From assembly GCA_965234545.1 (NCBI GenBank), contig OZ248348.1:434001-498000 (forward strand): a stretch of DNA of 64,000 nt, given 5' to 3'. Below, piece by piece: positions 16,029-24,860 of the stretch. Source of the DNA: Methylotenera sp965234545 (GTDB taxonomy: Bacteria > Pseudomonadota > Gammaproteobacteria > Burkholderiales > Methylophilaceae). The notes under the pieces are model-generated. The model saw only the letters and a list, made by a program, of their open reading frames with translations. It did not search any database and was not told the DNA's origin. Each line of letters starts with the position of its first letter. Within the stretch, counting starts at the first letter, position 1. The translations under genes and the position numbers were made by a program.

Positions 16029-17585
16029 ATGAACCTACTTAACGCCCTCGCCAAAGTTGGCAGCATGACTTTTATCTCGCGTATCCTAGGATTTGTCAGG
16101 GACACGCTGATTGCCAGGGTGTTTGGCGCCGGCATGGTCAGCGATGCCTTTATCGTCGCATTCAAAATCCCCAATTTATTACGCCGAATTTCAGCAGAAG
16201 GCGCCTTTAGTCAAGCCTTTGTGCCCATCTTGGCGGAATACAAAAGCCAGCGTACGTTTGCTGAAACCCACGGTTTAATTAATCAGGTAGCCACTTGGAT
16301 GGGTTTAATTCTGGTTGGCGTGACCTTATTGGGCATGCTGGCGGCGCCTTTTATCGTGGCCGTGATTGCACCCGGTTTCACCGCGGACCAAGCTAAAATG
16401 CAACTGACGGTGGAATTGCTGCGCATTACTTTCCCCTATATTTTCTTTATTTCCCTGGTCTCCATGGCCGGTGGCGTGCTTAACACCTACAACAAATTTG
16501 GCATACCGGCGTTCACGCCGGTTTGGCTTAACGTCGCCATGATAGGCGCGGTTTTGTTTTTTGCTGATCGTTTTGCAGAGCCGATTAAGGCCTTGGCTTG
16601 GGCGGTGTTTTTCGGTGGCTTCTTGCAATTGCTATTTCAAATTCCTTTTCTTAAGCAAATTGGTTTGTTGCCTAAGTTCGAACTAAAACGCCCGGATGGC
16701 AGTTACGACGAAGGCGTGAAGCGCATATTAAAATTGATGGGGCCGGCCGTGTTGGGCGTATCGGTCGCGCAAATTTCATTGATTATTAATACCATTTTCG
16801 CCTCGTTTTTAGTCACCGGCAGCGTCAGTTGGTTGTATTACGCCGATAGATTGATGGAGTTTCCCTCTGGTGTGTTGGGCGTCGCTTTAGGCACCATATT
16901 GCTGCCCAGTTTATCCAAAGCTTATGCCAGCCAAGACCACAAGGAATACTCGCAATTATTGGATTGGGGTTTGCGCCTCACGTTTTTATTGGCTGCGCCA
17001 TCCGCGGTGGCCTTGGCGGTGTTGTCCGCGCCCTTGGTGGTGGCCTTGTTCCACTATGGTAAATTCACTGGCTTGGACGTGTTGATGACCCAACAAGCCT
17101 TAATTGCTTACAGCGTGGGTTTGCTTGGGCTTATCTTGGTGAAAATTTTGGCGCCTGGCTTTTATGCGCGGCAAAACATTAAGACGCCGGTCAAGATAGG
17201 CGTGTTTACTTTGGTCGTGACCCAGTTGATGAATTTGCTGTTTGTCTTTGGCTTGGGCTTGAACCATGCTGGTTTAGCGCTAGCCATAGGCTTGGGCGCC
17301 TGCTTGAATGCCAGTTTGCTTTATTACCATTTACGCAAAGCCGGCGTTTACCACCTGCAGCCTGGCTGGCTAAGCTTTTTAGTGAAACTAAGCTTGGCTT
17401 TGCTGGTGATGGCTTTGGTGTTGTATTACGCTAAAGGCGACACGGCAGCGTGGTTGCAATTTAGTATCCTGCAGCGCTTGCTTTACATCACCGGTTTGGT
17501 CACCTTGGGCTCGGTGAGTTATTTTGCCACCTTGTTTGCGCTGGGCTTCAGGCCGCGTGACTTTATGCGACGGGTTGTGCATTAG
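16029..17585 (+). CDS. murJ: Lipid II flippase MurJ
   Basis: MurJ flips lipid II across the inner membrane for peptidoglycan synthesis. The 518-residue protein begins MNLLNALAKVGSMTFISRILGFVRD, typical of the family, with the conserved RIPNLLRR-like segment FKIPNLLRRISAEGAFSQAFVP. About 14 hydrophobic segments span the protein, and YYADRLMEFPSGVLGVALGTILLPSLS is highly conserved in the family. ribF follows with a one-base overlap (TAGTG), giving translational coupling. Confidence 0.97.
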   Translation: MNLLNALAKVGSMTFISRILGFVRDTLIARVFGAGMVSDAFIVAFKIPNLLRRISAEGAFSQAFVPILAEYKSQRTFAETHGLINQVATWMGLILVGVTLLGMLAAPFIVAVIAPGFTADQAKMQLTVELLRITFPYIFFISLVSMAGGVLNTYNKFGIPAFTPVWLNVAMIGAVLFFADRFAEPIKALAWAVFFGGFLQLLFQIPFLKQIGLLPKFELKRPDGSYDEGVKRILKLMGPAVLGVSVAQISLIINTIFASFLVTGSVSWLYYADRLMEFPSGVLGVALGTILLPSLSKAYASQDHKEYSQLLDWGLRLTFLLAAPSAVALAVLSAPLVVALFHYGKFTGLDVLMTQQALIAYSVGLLGLILVKILAPGFYARQNIKTPVKIGVFTLVVTQLMNLLFVFGLGLNHAGLALAIGLGACLNASLLYYHLRKAGVYHLQPGWLSFLVKLSLALLVMALVLYYAKGDTAAWLQFSILQRLLYITGLVTLGSVSYFATLFALGFRPRDFMRRVVH

Positions 17586-18490
17586 TGCAGGTTTTTCGGC
17601 ATTTTCCTGAACACAAGCAAGCGCCTTGCGCGCTTGCCATAGGCAACTTTGATGGCATGCACTTAGGCCACCAGGCTTTGTTGCGCAGTATGACCACCAG
17701 CGCGCAGTCGCAAAATTTGCAGTCGGCAGTGTTAACCTTTGAGCCGCACCCACGTGAGTTTTTTGCCGCGCACACGGCGCCGGCCAGACTCAGTTCCTTG
17801 CGCGAAAAGCTTGAGCATTTTGCCGAAGCCGGCGTTGCGCAATGTTATGTGTGTCGCTTTAATACGGCCTTTGCTAAAATAAGCGCCGCGCAATTCATGC
17901 AAGGCATATTGCGCGACTCACTCAATGCAAAATCGATTTTAGTCGGCGACGATTTTAGATTTGGCGCGCAACGGGCCGGTTCGGTGGCGGATTTTATTGC
18001 AGCCAAGTTTGATTTGCAGACCTTGCCGCAAGTGGATTTGAGCGGTCAACGGGTGTCTAGCACCCGAGTGCGGCAAGCTTTGGCCAGCGGCGATTTGCAT
18101 GAAGCGGGCTTGCTGTTAGGCCGGCCTTATAGCATCAGCGGCAAGGTGGTGCACGGCGCCAAGCGCGGTCGGCAACTGGGGTTTCCTACCGCCAATGTGC
18201 ACATGCGGCACGAGCGGCCTGCGCTAACCGGCGTCTATGCGGTAAAATTGGACGGTTTGCCGGCGGTGGCCAATTTGGGTGTGCGGCCCACCATAGCCGG
18301 TGTAGCCAAGCTGTTATTGGAAGTGCATGTGCTGGATTTTGCTGGGGATTTATACGGCAAGCACGTGCACGTGGCATTTTTGCATAAAATCCGCGATGAA
18401 ATGAAATTTAGCGGTTTGCCTGCACTGCAAGCGCAGATAGAAAAAGACGTTGCTGTGGCGAAAGAATTATTTGAGATTAAACATGACTGA
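17585..18490 (+). CDS. ribF: Riboflavin kinase / FAD synthetase
   Basis: RibF makes FMN and then FAD from riboflavin. The 301-residue protein has the N-terminal nucleotidyltransferase domain (LAIGNFDGMHLGHQALL, FEPHPREFF, ILVGDDFRFGAQRAG, SSTRVRQAL) and the C-terminal kinase domain (GRPYSISGKVVHGAKRGRQLGFPTAN split over two lines in the protein, GVYAVKL, VANLGVRPT). Translation starts at GTG 17585, sharing its G with the murJ stop TAG. Its end overlaps the ileS start by eight bases. The murJ-ribF-ileS-lspA order is standard. Confidence 0.96.
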   Translation: MQVFRHFPEHKQAPCALAIGNFDGMHLGHQALLRSMTTSAQSQNLQSAVLTFEPHPREFFAAHTAPARLSSLREKLEHFAEAGVAQCYVCRFNTAFAKISAAQFMQGILRDSLNAKSILVGDDFRFGAQRAGSVADFIAAKFDLQTLPQVDLSGQRVSSTRVRQALASGDLHEAGLLLGRPYSISGKVVHGAKRGRQLGFPTANVHMRHERPALTGVYAVKLDGLPAVANLGVRPTIAGVAKLLLEVHVLDFAGDLYGKHVHVAFLHKIRDEMKFSGLPALQAQIEKDVAVAKELFEIKHD

Positions 18491-21308
18491 TGAGCAAAAC
18501 AAACAAGGCAATGCCTACCCATTAAATTTACCTGAAACCGCCTTCCCCATGCGTGGCGATTTAGCTAAACGCGAGCCGGCTTGGTTAGCCGAATGGACAG
18601 ATAAAAAGCTCTATCAACGCATACGCCAAGCGCGTCAGGGTAAGCCTAAATTCATTTTGCACGATGGCCCACCGTATGCCAATGGCGACATACACATCGG
18701 TCATGCGGTCAATAAAATCCTTAAAGACATCATCATTAAGGCGAAAACCCTAAGCGGCTTTGATGCGCCTTACGTGCCGGGTTGGGATTGCCACGGCTTG
18801 CCGATTGAGTTGGTGGTGGAAAAAAACCACGGTAAAGACATCGCTCCGGCTAAATTTCGCGAGCTTTGCCGCGAGTACGCCTTAGAGCAAGTGGCGCGGC
18901 AAAAGAAAGACTTCATCCGTTTGGGCGTATTGGGCGATTGGGATCAGCCTTACCTGACCATGGATTTCAAAACCGAAGCCGACATCATGCGCGCGCTGGG
19001 TGAGATTTATAACAACGGGTTTTTATACCAAGGCAGCAAACCGGTGCATTGGTGCGTGGATTGCGCGTCGGCTTTGGCGGAAGCCGAAGTGGAATACGAA
19101 GACGTTAATTCACCGGCCATAGACGTGGGCTTTGCCGTGCTAGATCAGGCCGCCTTAGGCAAGGCTTTCGGCGTGACCGTTAGCGCGCCAGCCTCAGCCG
19201 TGATTTGGACCACCACGCCGTGGACCTTGCCGGCTAACCAAGCGGTATCGGTCAATGCGCAGTTGCAATACGATTTAATGCTAACCAGCCGTGGCCTGTT
19301 GATCCTCGCTCACGATTTGGCGCAGGCCACCTTAACCCGTTACGGCGAGCTGGATACGCAAGTGTTGGCTCACTGCCTAGGGGCCGATTTGGTCGGCTTA
19401 AGCCTGCAACATCCGTTTGACAACAGGCAGGTGCCGGTGATTGCCGGTGATCACGTCACGACCGAAGCCGGTACCGGCTTGGTGCACACGGCTGCCGCGC
19501 ACGGTAACGATGACTGGTTAGTCATGCGCGCCAATTTCCCTAATGAAAAACCGCGCGTGCTGATGGGTGGCGACGGTCGCTTTTTCAACAGCGATTTAGT
19601 CGAGTTAGAGGCCATTCGTGGTTTGAGCCGTGCTGAAGCCAATAAAGTGATTTTGGCGCACATGCAAGACAGTGGCCGTTTGTTGGCCAGCGCCCGTTTA
19701 AACCACAGCTTCCCGCATTGCTGGCGGCACAAAACGCCTTTGATGCAATTGGCCACCCACCAGTGGTTCATTGGCATGCAGGCGCAGGATGCGAAAAAAG
19801 TCAGCTTGCGTGATTACGCCAATAAAGCGGTGGATGCCACGGCCTTTTTCCCGGATTGGGGTCGCGCCCGTTTGGAAGCCATGATTAAAAATCGCCCGGA
19901 TTGGTGCGTGTCACGCCAGCGCAATTGGGGCGTGCCCATGCCGTTTTTTGTGCACAAAGAAAGCGGTGAACCGCACCCAAAAACGCCGACCTTGTTAGAA
20001 CAAGCGGCCTTATTGGTCGAGGCGCAAGGCGTAGAAGCCTGGTTTAGTTTAGACGGCCCGGCTTTCTTGGCGAAACACGCGCCTGAGCAGGCGGCCGATT
20101 ATAAAAAAGTGACCTACACCTTAGACGTGTGGTTTGACTCCGGCGCTACCCATGCCGCCGTGTTGAAACGCCGCGCGGATTTGCGTTACCCAGCCGATTT
20201 GTACTTAGAAGGCTCCGATCAGCACCGCGGTTGGTTCCAGTCTAGCCTGCTAACTGGCTGCGCGATTGATGGCCGTGCGCCATTTTCCGCCTTGCTGACT
20301 CACGGTTTTGTGGTGGACGGCGCCGGCCATAAAATGAGTAAATCCAAGGGCAACGTGGTCGCTCCGCAAAAAGTCATGGACACCTACGGTGCCGACATCT
20401 TGCGTTTATGGACTGCCTCCACCGATTACTCCGGTGAATTGACCATCTCCGATGAGATCTTGAAACGCGTGGCGGAAAGCTACCGGCGCATTCGTAACAC
20501 CATGAAGTTTTTATTGGCCAACATCGCCGATTTTGATGCCAAACAAGATTTAATGCCGGTGGCCGACTTGCTGGAAATCGACCAATACGCCTTGCATTTA
20601 ACGCACAGCTTGCAAGCCGCTGTTTTGGCCGATTACGAACGCTATGAATTCCATTTGGCGGTACAGAAATTCGTCAGTTTCTGCTCGGAAGATTTGGGCG
20701 GCTTTTACCTGGACATCTTAAAAGACCGCTTGTATACCGCAGGCAGCAGCTCAGCCGAACGCCGTGCCGCGCAAACCACCTTGCACCACATCACGCAATG
20801 CTTGATGCGTTTGATGGCGCCTATCTTGAGCTTTACTGCTAACGAAGTGTGGTTGGCTTTAGGGCTGGACCCAGAGCAAACCGTCTTTGAAGATTACTGG
20901 TATGACTTGCCGGCACACGGTTTAAGCGCTGAGCGCTTGGCTGCATGGCAGGCCATCATAGTCGCGCGTGGCCTGGCTGCTAAGGAAATTGAAGTGTTGC
21001 GCGCCGCCGGTCAAGTCGGCTCTTCCTTGCAAGCCGAGTTGGATTTTTATGCCAGCGAAGCCAGCTTCCAAGCGCTCAATAGCTTGGGTGATGATTTGCG
21101 TTTTGTCATGATCACCTCCAGCGCACGCGTTTACAAGGCAGTGGACAGCAGTCAGGAAAAAATCAGTGTCACAGCCAGTGCCCATAAAAAATGCGAGCGT
21201 TGCTGGCATTACCGTGCCGATGTTGGCCAAGATGCAGCGCATCCGCAAATTTGCGGCCGTTGTGTCAGCAATTTGTTTGGGCAAGGCGAACCGCGTAAGC
21301 ACGCTTAA
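18483..21308 (+). CDS. ileS: Isoleucine--tRNA ligase
   Basis: IleRS charges tRNA-Ile and edits misactivated valine. The protein (941 residues from ATG 18483) has HIGH in PPYANGDIHIGHAVNK, the class signature PGWDCHGLPIE, editing-domain segments TTTPWTLPANQAVS and GTGLVHTAAAHGNDDW, KMSKSKGN, and a C-terminal zinc finger with CERCWHYR and CGRCVSNLFG. It is of the zinc-containing bacterial type and should be sensitive to mupirocin, a family-level inference. An in-frame TTG at 18450 is too far inside ribF. lspA follows after a 64-base gap. Confidence 0.97.
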   Translation: MTDEQNKQGNAYPLNLPETAFPMRGDLAKREPAWLAEWTDKKLYQRIRQARQGKPKFILHDGPPYANGDIHIGHAVNKILKDIIIKAKTLSGFDAPYVPGWDCHGLPIELVVEKNHGKDIAPAKFRELCREYALEQVARQKKDFIRLGVLGDWDQPYLTMDFKTEADIMRALGEIYNNGFLYQGSKPVHWCVDCASALAEAEVEYEDVNSPAIDVGFAVLDQAALGKAFGVTVSAPASAVIWTTTPWTLPANQAVSVNAQLQYDLMLTSRGLLILAHDLAQATLTRYGELDTQVLAHCLGADLVGLSLQHPFDNRQVPVIAGDHVTTEAGTGLVHTAAAHGNDDWLVMRANFPNEKPRVLMGGDGRFFNSDLVELEAIRGLSRAEANKVILAHMQDSGRLLASARLNHSFPHCWRHKTPLMQLATHQWFIGMQAQDAKKVSLRDYANKAVDATAFFPDWGRARLEAMIKNRPDWCVSRQRNWGVPMPFFVHKESGEPHPKTPTLLEQAALLVEAQGVEAWFSLDGPAFLAKHAPEQAADYKKVTYTLDVWFDSGATHAAVLKRRADLRYPADLYLEGSDQHRGWFQSSLLTGCAIDGRAPFSALLTHGFVVDGAGHKMSKSKGNVVAPQKVMDTYGADILRLWTASTDYSGELTISDEILKRVAESYRRIRNTMKFLLANIADFDAKQDLMPVADLLEIDQYALHLTHSLQAAVLADYERYEFHLAVQKFVSFCSEDLGGFYLDILKDRLYTAGSSSAERRAAQTTLHHITQCLMRLMAPILSFTANEVWLALGLDPEQTVFEDYWYDLPAHGLSAERLAAWQAIIVARGLAAKEIEVLRAAGQVGSSLQAELDFYASEASFQALNSLGDDLRFVMITSSARVYKAVDSSQEKISVTASAHKKCERCWHYRADVGQDAAHPQICGRCVSNLFGQGEPRKHA

Positions 21309-21372
21309 ATCTTGGTAAAAACCGCCTGCAAATGTTAATGATTAAAACACCGAGTTGGAATGGACCCGCCGC

Positions 21373-21846
21373 ATGAACGTTAGCTATCAATATTTCAGCC
21401 TAAGTGCCGTCGTGCTGGCCGTGGATCTCTACACCAAGCAACTGGTTCAAGCGGCGTTTGCTTATGGCGACAGCTTAAGCATCAACGCCTATTTTGATTT
21501 GGTCCGTTACCACAACGAAGGCGCGGCTTTTAGCTTTTTAGCGCAGGCAGGCGGTTGGCAAAAAGCCTTTTTTACCGGGGTTGCTTTGTTGGCCATCGTG
21601 GTGATGAGTTATTTGATTCAAAAGCACCGTACGGAGAAGCTGTTTTGTTTAAGTTTGGCGCTGGTCATAGGCGGTGCAGCCGGAAATGTATACGACAGGC
21701 TAACACTGGGCTACGTGGTGGATTTTATTAGCCTGCATTACCAAGACTTATACTGGCCCGCGTTCAATGTGGCCGACAGCGCCATTTGCCTGGGTGTGGG
21801 TTTGTTGATTTTAGACAGCTTTAAACGCCCGTCTAGCGCAACGTAA
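21373..21846 (+). CDS. lspA: Lipoprotein signal peptidase
   Basis: LspA removes signal peptides from diacylglyceryl-prolipoproteins in the inner membrane. The 157-residue protein has four hydrophobic segments and the two catalytic aspartates in GGAAGNVYDRLTLGYVVDFI and FNVADSAICLG. DLYTKQLV near the N-terminus matches the D-xx-(S/T)K motif of the family. I use ATG 21373; an in-frame TTG at 21355 is also possible. It ends the murJ-ribF-ileS-lspA run. Substrates in this window include LptE, the BepA-like protease and the small lipoprotein at 34945. Confidence 0.95.
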   Translation: MNVSYQYFSLSAVVLAVDLYTKQLVQAAFAYGDSLSINAYFDLVRYHNEGAAFSFLAQAGGWQKAFFTGVALLAIVVMSYLIQKHRTEKLFCLSLALVIGGAAGNVYDRLTLGYVVDFISLHYQDLYWPAFNVADSAICLGVGLLILDSFKRPSSAT

Positions 21847-21853
21847 TGGTAAA

Positions 21854-21905
21854 AGCGGCAAAAGCAATGCCGCTGTGATACCCGTCCCTATTGGCCTGCA
21901 GGCCA
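21854..21905. terminator. Two hairpins between convergent lspA and DUF808 gene
   Basis: AGCGGCA (21854-21860) pairs with TGCCGCT (21868-21874), and a 14-base perfect palindrome TGGCCTGCAGGCCA occupies 21892-21905 next to the stop of the minus-strand gene. Neither is followed by a clear T run, so termination here would be weak or factor-dependent. Confidence 0.45.
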
Positions 21906-22847
21906 TCATGTGTTTGGCTTGATGGCTTTCCCTAGCTTAAGCAGCGCCAAACTCACTCCCCCAACCAATAAACCCAATACGGCATCCAACATTAAGGGTG
22001 CGATCAGCGCTAGGGCCGGGCCCGTAGCTGGCAAGGCCTGCAGCCAACTGACGATTTGCGTGGCGCCATGGTGCCACAGCGGGAAGCCGTGACCTATGAT
22101 GCTGCCGCCTACCATGAACATGGCCAAGGTGCCGATAACGGACAAGCTGCGCATCAACAGCGGGGCAAAGGCCAGCAATTGTTGGCCCAATTTGCGTTGG
22201 TATTGGCCATATAGCCCTGGGCCTTTTTTTAGCAACAAATACAAACCCAAGTCGTCCAGTTTGACAATGGCGGCGACCAGGCCGTAAACGCCGACCGTCA
22301 TCAATAGGGCGATGCTGCTGACCACCGCGGCTTGCAGACTGAATGCCGCACCAGCGACAGTGCCCAAGGCGATGACGATGATTTCCGCAGACAAAATGAA
22401 GTCGGTGCGAATGGCGCCTTTAATCTTTTCTTCTTCCAGTGCCAGCAGATCGACCTTGGCGTCCGCCAGCGCAGCGCTTAAGGCTGCTTGATGGCTATCC
22501 GCTTCACTGCTATGACTGAGTTTGTGGGCAATTTTTTCAAAGCCCTCAAAGCATAAATACACGCCGCCGGCCATGAGTAAGGGCAAGATGGCGGCTGGAG
22601 CAAAGTAGCTGATGGTGAGCGCGCTGGGCACCAAGATAAGTTTATTTAAAAACGAGCCTTTGGCCACCGCCCATACCACCGGCAGTTCGCGTTCGGCGTG
22701 CACGCCGGCCACTTGTTGGGCATTCAAGGCTAAATCGTCGCCTAATACACCGGCGGTTTTTTTGGCCGCCACTTGCGTCATCACCGACACGTCATCGAGT
22801 ATGGAGGCAATGTCATCCAATAATGCCAGTAAGCTGCCTGCGGCCAT
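21906..22847 (-). CDS. DUF808 / YedI family inner membrane protein
   Basis: A 313-residue membrane protein of the YedI family. It starts with MAAGSLLALLDDIASILDDVSVMTQVAAKKTAGVLGDD, characteristic of the family (quoted across two helices), followed by several long hydrophobic segments from about residue 65 onward. The family is described as membrane proteins of unknown transport or structural role. It is ten bases downstream of regA and on the same strand, so it is probably read as the third gene of a regB-regA-DUF808 unit. Whether it is functionally tied to redox sensing is unknown. Confidence 0.85.
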   Translation of the reverse strand: MAAGSLLALLDDIASILDDVSVMTQVAAKKTAGVLGDDLALNAQQVAGVHAERELPVVWAVAKGSFLNKLILVPSALTISYFAPAAILPLLMAGGVYLCFEGFEKIAHKLSHSSEADSHQAALSAALADAKVDLLALEEEKIKGAIRTDFILSAEIIVIALGTVAGAAFSLQAAVVSSIALLMTVGVYGLVAAIVKLDDLGLYLLLKKGPGLYGQYQRKLGQQLLAFAPLLMRSLSVIGTLAMFMVGGSIIGHGFPLWHHGATQIVSWLQALPATGPALALIAPLMLDAVLGLLVGGVSLALLKLGKAIKPNT

Positions 22848-22857
22848 GGGGTTTTCC

Positions 22858-23409
22858 TTATTCTTTAATGGGGTGTTTGCTGAGTTTTCTTTGCAGGGTG
22901 CGCCTGTGCATATTCAAGCTACGGGCGGTGGCCGAGATGTTGCCGTCGTGTTCACTCAATACCCGTTGTATGTGTTCCCATTCTAAGCGATCTACGGATA
23001 ACGGCGAGGCGGCCAGTTCGATGTCGGTGTCGCCGTTTTGTTTGCCAAAGGCGGCGACGATTTCATCGGCATCGACCGGTTTGGCTAAATAATGCGTCGC
23101 GCCCAATTTAATGGCTTCAATCGCCGTGCTGATGCTGGCGTAGCCGGTTAACACCACGATGCGCGTGCCGGCTTGCAAGCTAGCGAGTTGGCGGACCAAC
23201 ACCAGGCCGGAGTTGCCGGCCATTTTCAGGTCGACCACGGCGTACTCCGGCGGGTCTTGCTCGGCAAGCGCAAAAGCGCTTTCGGCACTGTTGGCGGTGC
23301 TGACTAAAAAGCCGCGTTTGTTCATGGCGGGGGCCAGCACGCTTAAAAATTCCTCGTCGTCATCGACCAACAATAAGGTGGGGTTCTCAACTGCGGCAAA
23401 GGCGTTCAT
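22858..23409 (-). CDS. regA: Response regulator, RegA/PrrA/ActR family
   Basis: RegA-type regulators control respiration and redox metabolism genes. The 183-residue protein has a receiver domain (LLLVDDDEEF acidic pocket, phospho-acceptor Asp60 in VVDLKM, TGYAS, and Lys in YLAKP). After a linker, a Fis-type helix-turn-helix (about 140-178) reads GNISATARSLNMHRRTLQRKL. This is nearly the universally conserved RegA DNA-binding helix. The start overlaps the regB stop by four bases (ATGA), so the pair is translationally coupled. The palindrome at 24786-24807 upstream of regB is a likely binding site. Confidence 0.93.
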   Translation of the reverse strand: MNAFAAVENPTLLLVDDDEEFLSVLAPAMNKRGFLVSTANSAESAFALAEQDPPEYAVVDLKMAGNSGLVLVRQLASLQAGTRIVVLTGYASISTAIEAIKLGATHYLAKPVDADEIVAAFGKQNGDTDIELAASPLSVDRLEWEHIQRVLSEHDGNISATARSLNMHRRTLQRKLSKHPIKE

Positions 23410-24710
23410 GCGCTGACCTTTAATTTGGCTAGCGGCAATTTAACGGTGGTTAACACGCCGCCTTCGGCGTGGTTACTAAAGCTTAATTCCCCGTCATAAC
23501 GGGCTAGGGTGGTTTGCGTTAAATACACGCCTAAGCCCATGCCGTCGGCCTGTTTGGAACTAAAGAAGGGCGTGCCTATTTTTTGTTTGGTTTCTTGGCT
23601 TAAGCCTAGCCCAAAATCGCGGATGTGCAGGGTGAGCAGCTTGTCTGTCCATTGCGCGTCAAACAGAATGCGTGCCGGCGATTCGTCGGCGGCATTGTCC
23701 AGTAAATTTAACAGAGCTTGGCTTAGGGTTCTGTCCATGCTCACTTGCGGTGAGGGCGTGTCTTGAGGCATGCAAACGACTAATTCGGTGGCCGGTCTGG
23801 TGTCACGCCAACGTTGCAAAGCCTCGCTAATGAACGCATCTAAAGGCAAGCCTGCGCCGGCTTCTGCCCTAGCTAAACCGGCGTTACGGGTAATTGACGA
23901 GAGGATTTCTTTGCAGCGGGCGATTTGCTTTTGCATCAGCGAGAGTTGCTGCAATAGCTCGGGCTGCGCGGCGTAATCTTGCGTCAGTTCTTTGGCTACC
24001 ACCGCCATGGTGGCGAGCGGTGTGCCCAATTCGTGCGCGGCGCTGGTAGCCAGTGTGCCTAAGGCCAGCATGCGTTCGCTTTCTAATGCCTGCTCACGCA
24101 CACTGGCAATGGCTTGATCGTAGTCGCGTAAATTTTGGCCTATGCGGGCGATGAAGATGGCGACAATGATCGTGCTCACAACAAAGCCTATCCACATGCC
24201 CAGCAAATGAATGTCCAATTGCACGCTGTCTTGGTCGGCCCATTGCGCATGCAAATGCAAGTGCGAAAGCGGCACGTGGTAGAACATCAGCAAGGTGTAA
24301 CAAGTGATGCACAAGCTGGCAATCAACCAAGCGTAGCCGGCACGCAAGGCCACGGCAGCCACCGTGATGGGCAACAAATACATCCAAATAAAGGGGTTGC
24401 TGTAGCCACCGCTGAAATAAAAAAGCACGCTTAAAGCCAACACGTCGCCTAGCAATTGCAGCAGCAATTCAAGCTGGCTGATGGCTTGATGGGTTTGCGC
24501 GGTGTGCTGGAGTCGCCACCATGCTATCAGGCTAAATACACCCAGTGCGGCGATGGCTAGGCTTAAGGGCAACACCGGCAAAGGCACGGCCGCTTGGCGC
24601 AGGCTAAATATCACTAAGCCGAGCGCCAGCATGATGACGCCGCGCAACATGATTAAACGTTGCATGTTTAAACGGGTGGCATTTAAAAAAGAGGCGTTGC
24701 TGGTGGGCAT
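23406..24710 (-). CDS. regB: Redox sensor histidine kinase, RegB/PrrB family
   Basis: RegB senses the quinone pool and redox state and phosphorylates RegA. The 434-residue protein has about six membrane segments in residues 20-190. It contains the quinone-binding heptapeptide GGYSNPF (101-107) that defines RegB kinases. The H-box is SAAHELGTPLATM with His226. The redox-active cysteine is conserved as Cys266 in QIARCKEIL, equivalent to Cys265 of Rhodobacter capsulatus RegB. The ATP domain shows NLLDNAADES, DFGLGLS and GMGLGVYL. A perfect TATAAT lies 32 bases before the ATG. Identification is strong because all three signature sites are present. Confidence 0.94.
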   Translation of the reverse strand: MPTSNASFLNATRLNMQRLIMLRGVIMLALGLVIFSLRQAAVPLPVLPLSLAIAALGVFSLIAWWRLQHTAQTHQAISQLELLLQLLGDVLALSVLFYFSGGYSNPFIWMYLLPITVAAVALRAGYAWLIASLCITCYTLLMFYHVPLSHLHLHAQWADQDSVQLDIHLLGMWIGFVVSTIIVAIFIARIGQNLRDYDQAIASVREQALESERMLALGTLATSAAHELGTPLATMAVVAKELTQDYAAQPELLQQLSLMQKQIARCKEILSSITRNAGLARAEAGAGLPLDAFISEALQRWRDTRPATELVVCMPQDTPSPQVSMDRTLSQALLNLLDNAADESPARILFDAQWTDKLLTLHIRDFGLGLSQETKQKIGTPFFSSKQADGMGLGVYLTQTTLARYDGELSFSNHAEGGVLTTVKLPLAKLKVSA

Positions 24711-24741
24711 GCGATGGCTAAGTTAATAATCGTTACTCGGC

Positions 24742-24747
24742 ATTATA
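24742..24747 (-). promoter_or_regulatory. -10 element of the regB-regA promoter
   Basis: On the minus strand a perfect TATAAT lies 32 bases before the regB start codon. No good -35 hexamer sits at 16-18 bases, which fits a promoter needing an activator. The palindrome at 24786-24807 would be centred roughly 60 bases upstream of the predicted start. Confidence 0.55.
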
Positions 24748-24780
24748 AAGCCTAAGCAAAAATAATAGGCCGATCTGGGG

Positions 24781-24812
24781 TGCGACATATTGTCGCGCGA
24801 CAATATGCCACA
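24781..24812. promoter_or_regulatory. Palindromic operator, probable RegA/PrrA binding site
   Basis: A 22-base perfect inverted repeat occupies 24786-24807, with partial symmetry out to 24781-24812. It contains GCGACATATTGTCGC (24782-24796), i.e. GCGAC-N5-GTCGC, and a second, imperfect unit GCGAC-N5-GCCAC (24797-24811) in tandem. RegA/PrrA sites are known as degenerate GCG(A/G)C...G(T/A)CGC inverted repeats with a variable spacer. It lies between the divergent regB and TonB-receptor genes, so it could control both and give autoregulation. The sequence symmetry is directly seen; the binding protein is inferred. Confidence 0.75.
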
Positions 24813-24841
24813 TTCCATAAAATTAATTTGTCATCTACTAT
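24813..24841 (+). promoter_or_regulatory. Candidate promoter of the TonB-receptor gene
   Basis: TTCCAT (24813-24818) and TACTAT (24836-24841) are 17 bases apart. The poor -35 directly abuts the RegA-like palindrome, an arrangement typical of an activated promoter. The predicted leader is only about 13 bases and no clear ribosome site precedes ATG 24861. Confidence 0.5.
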
Positions 24842-24860
24842 ACGGCCGTTTAATTAAATA

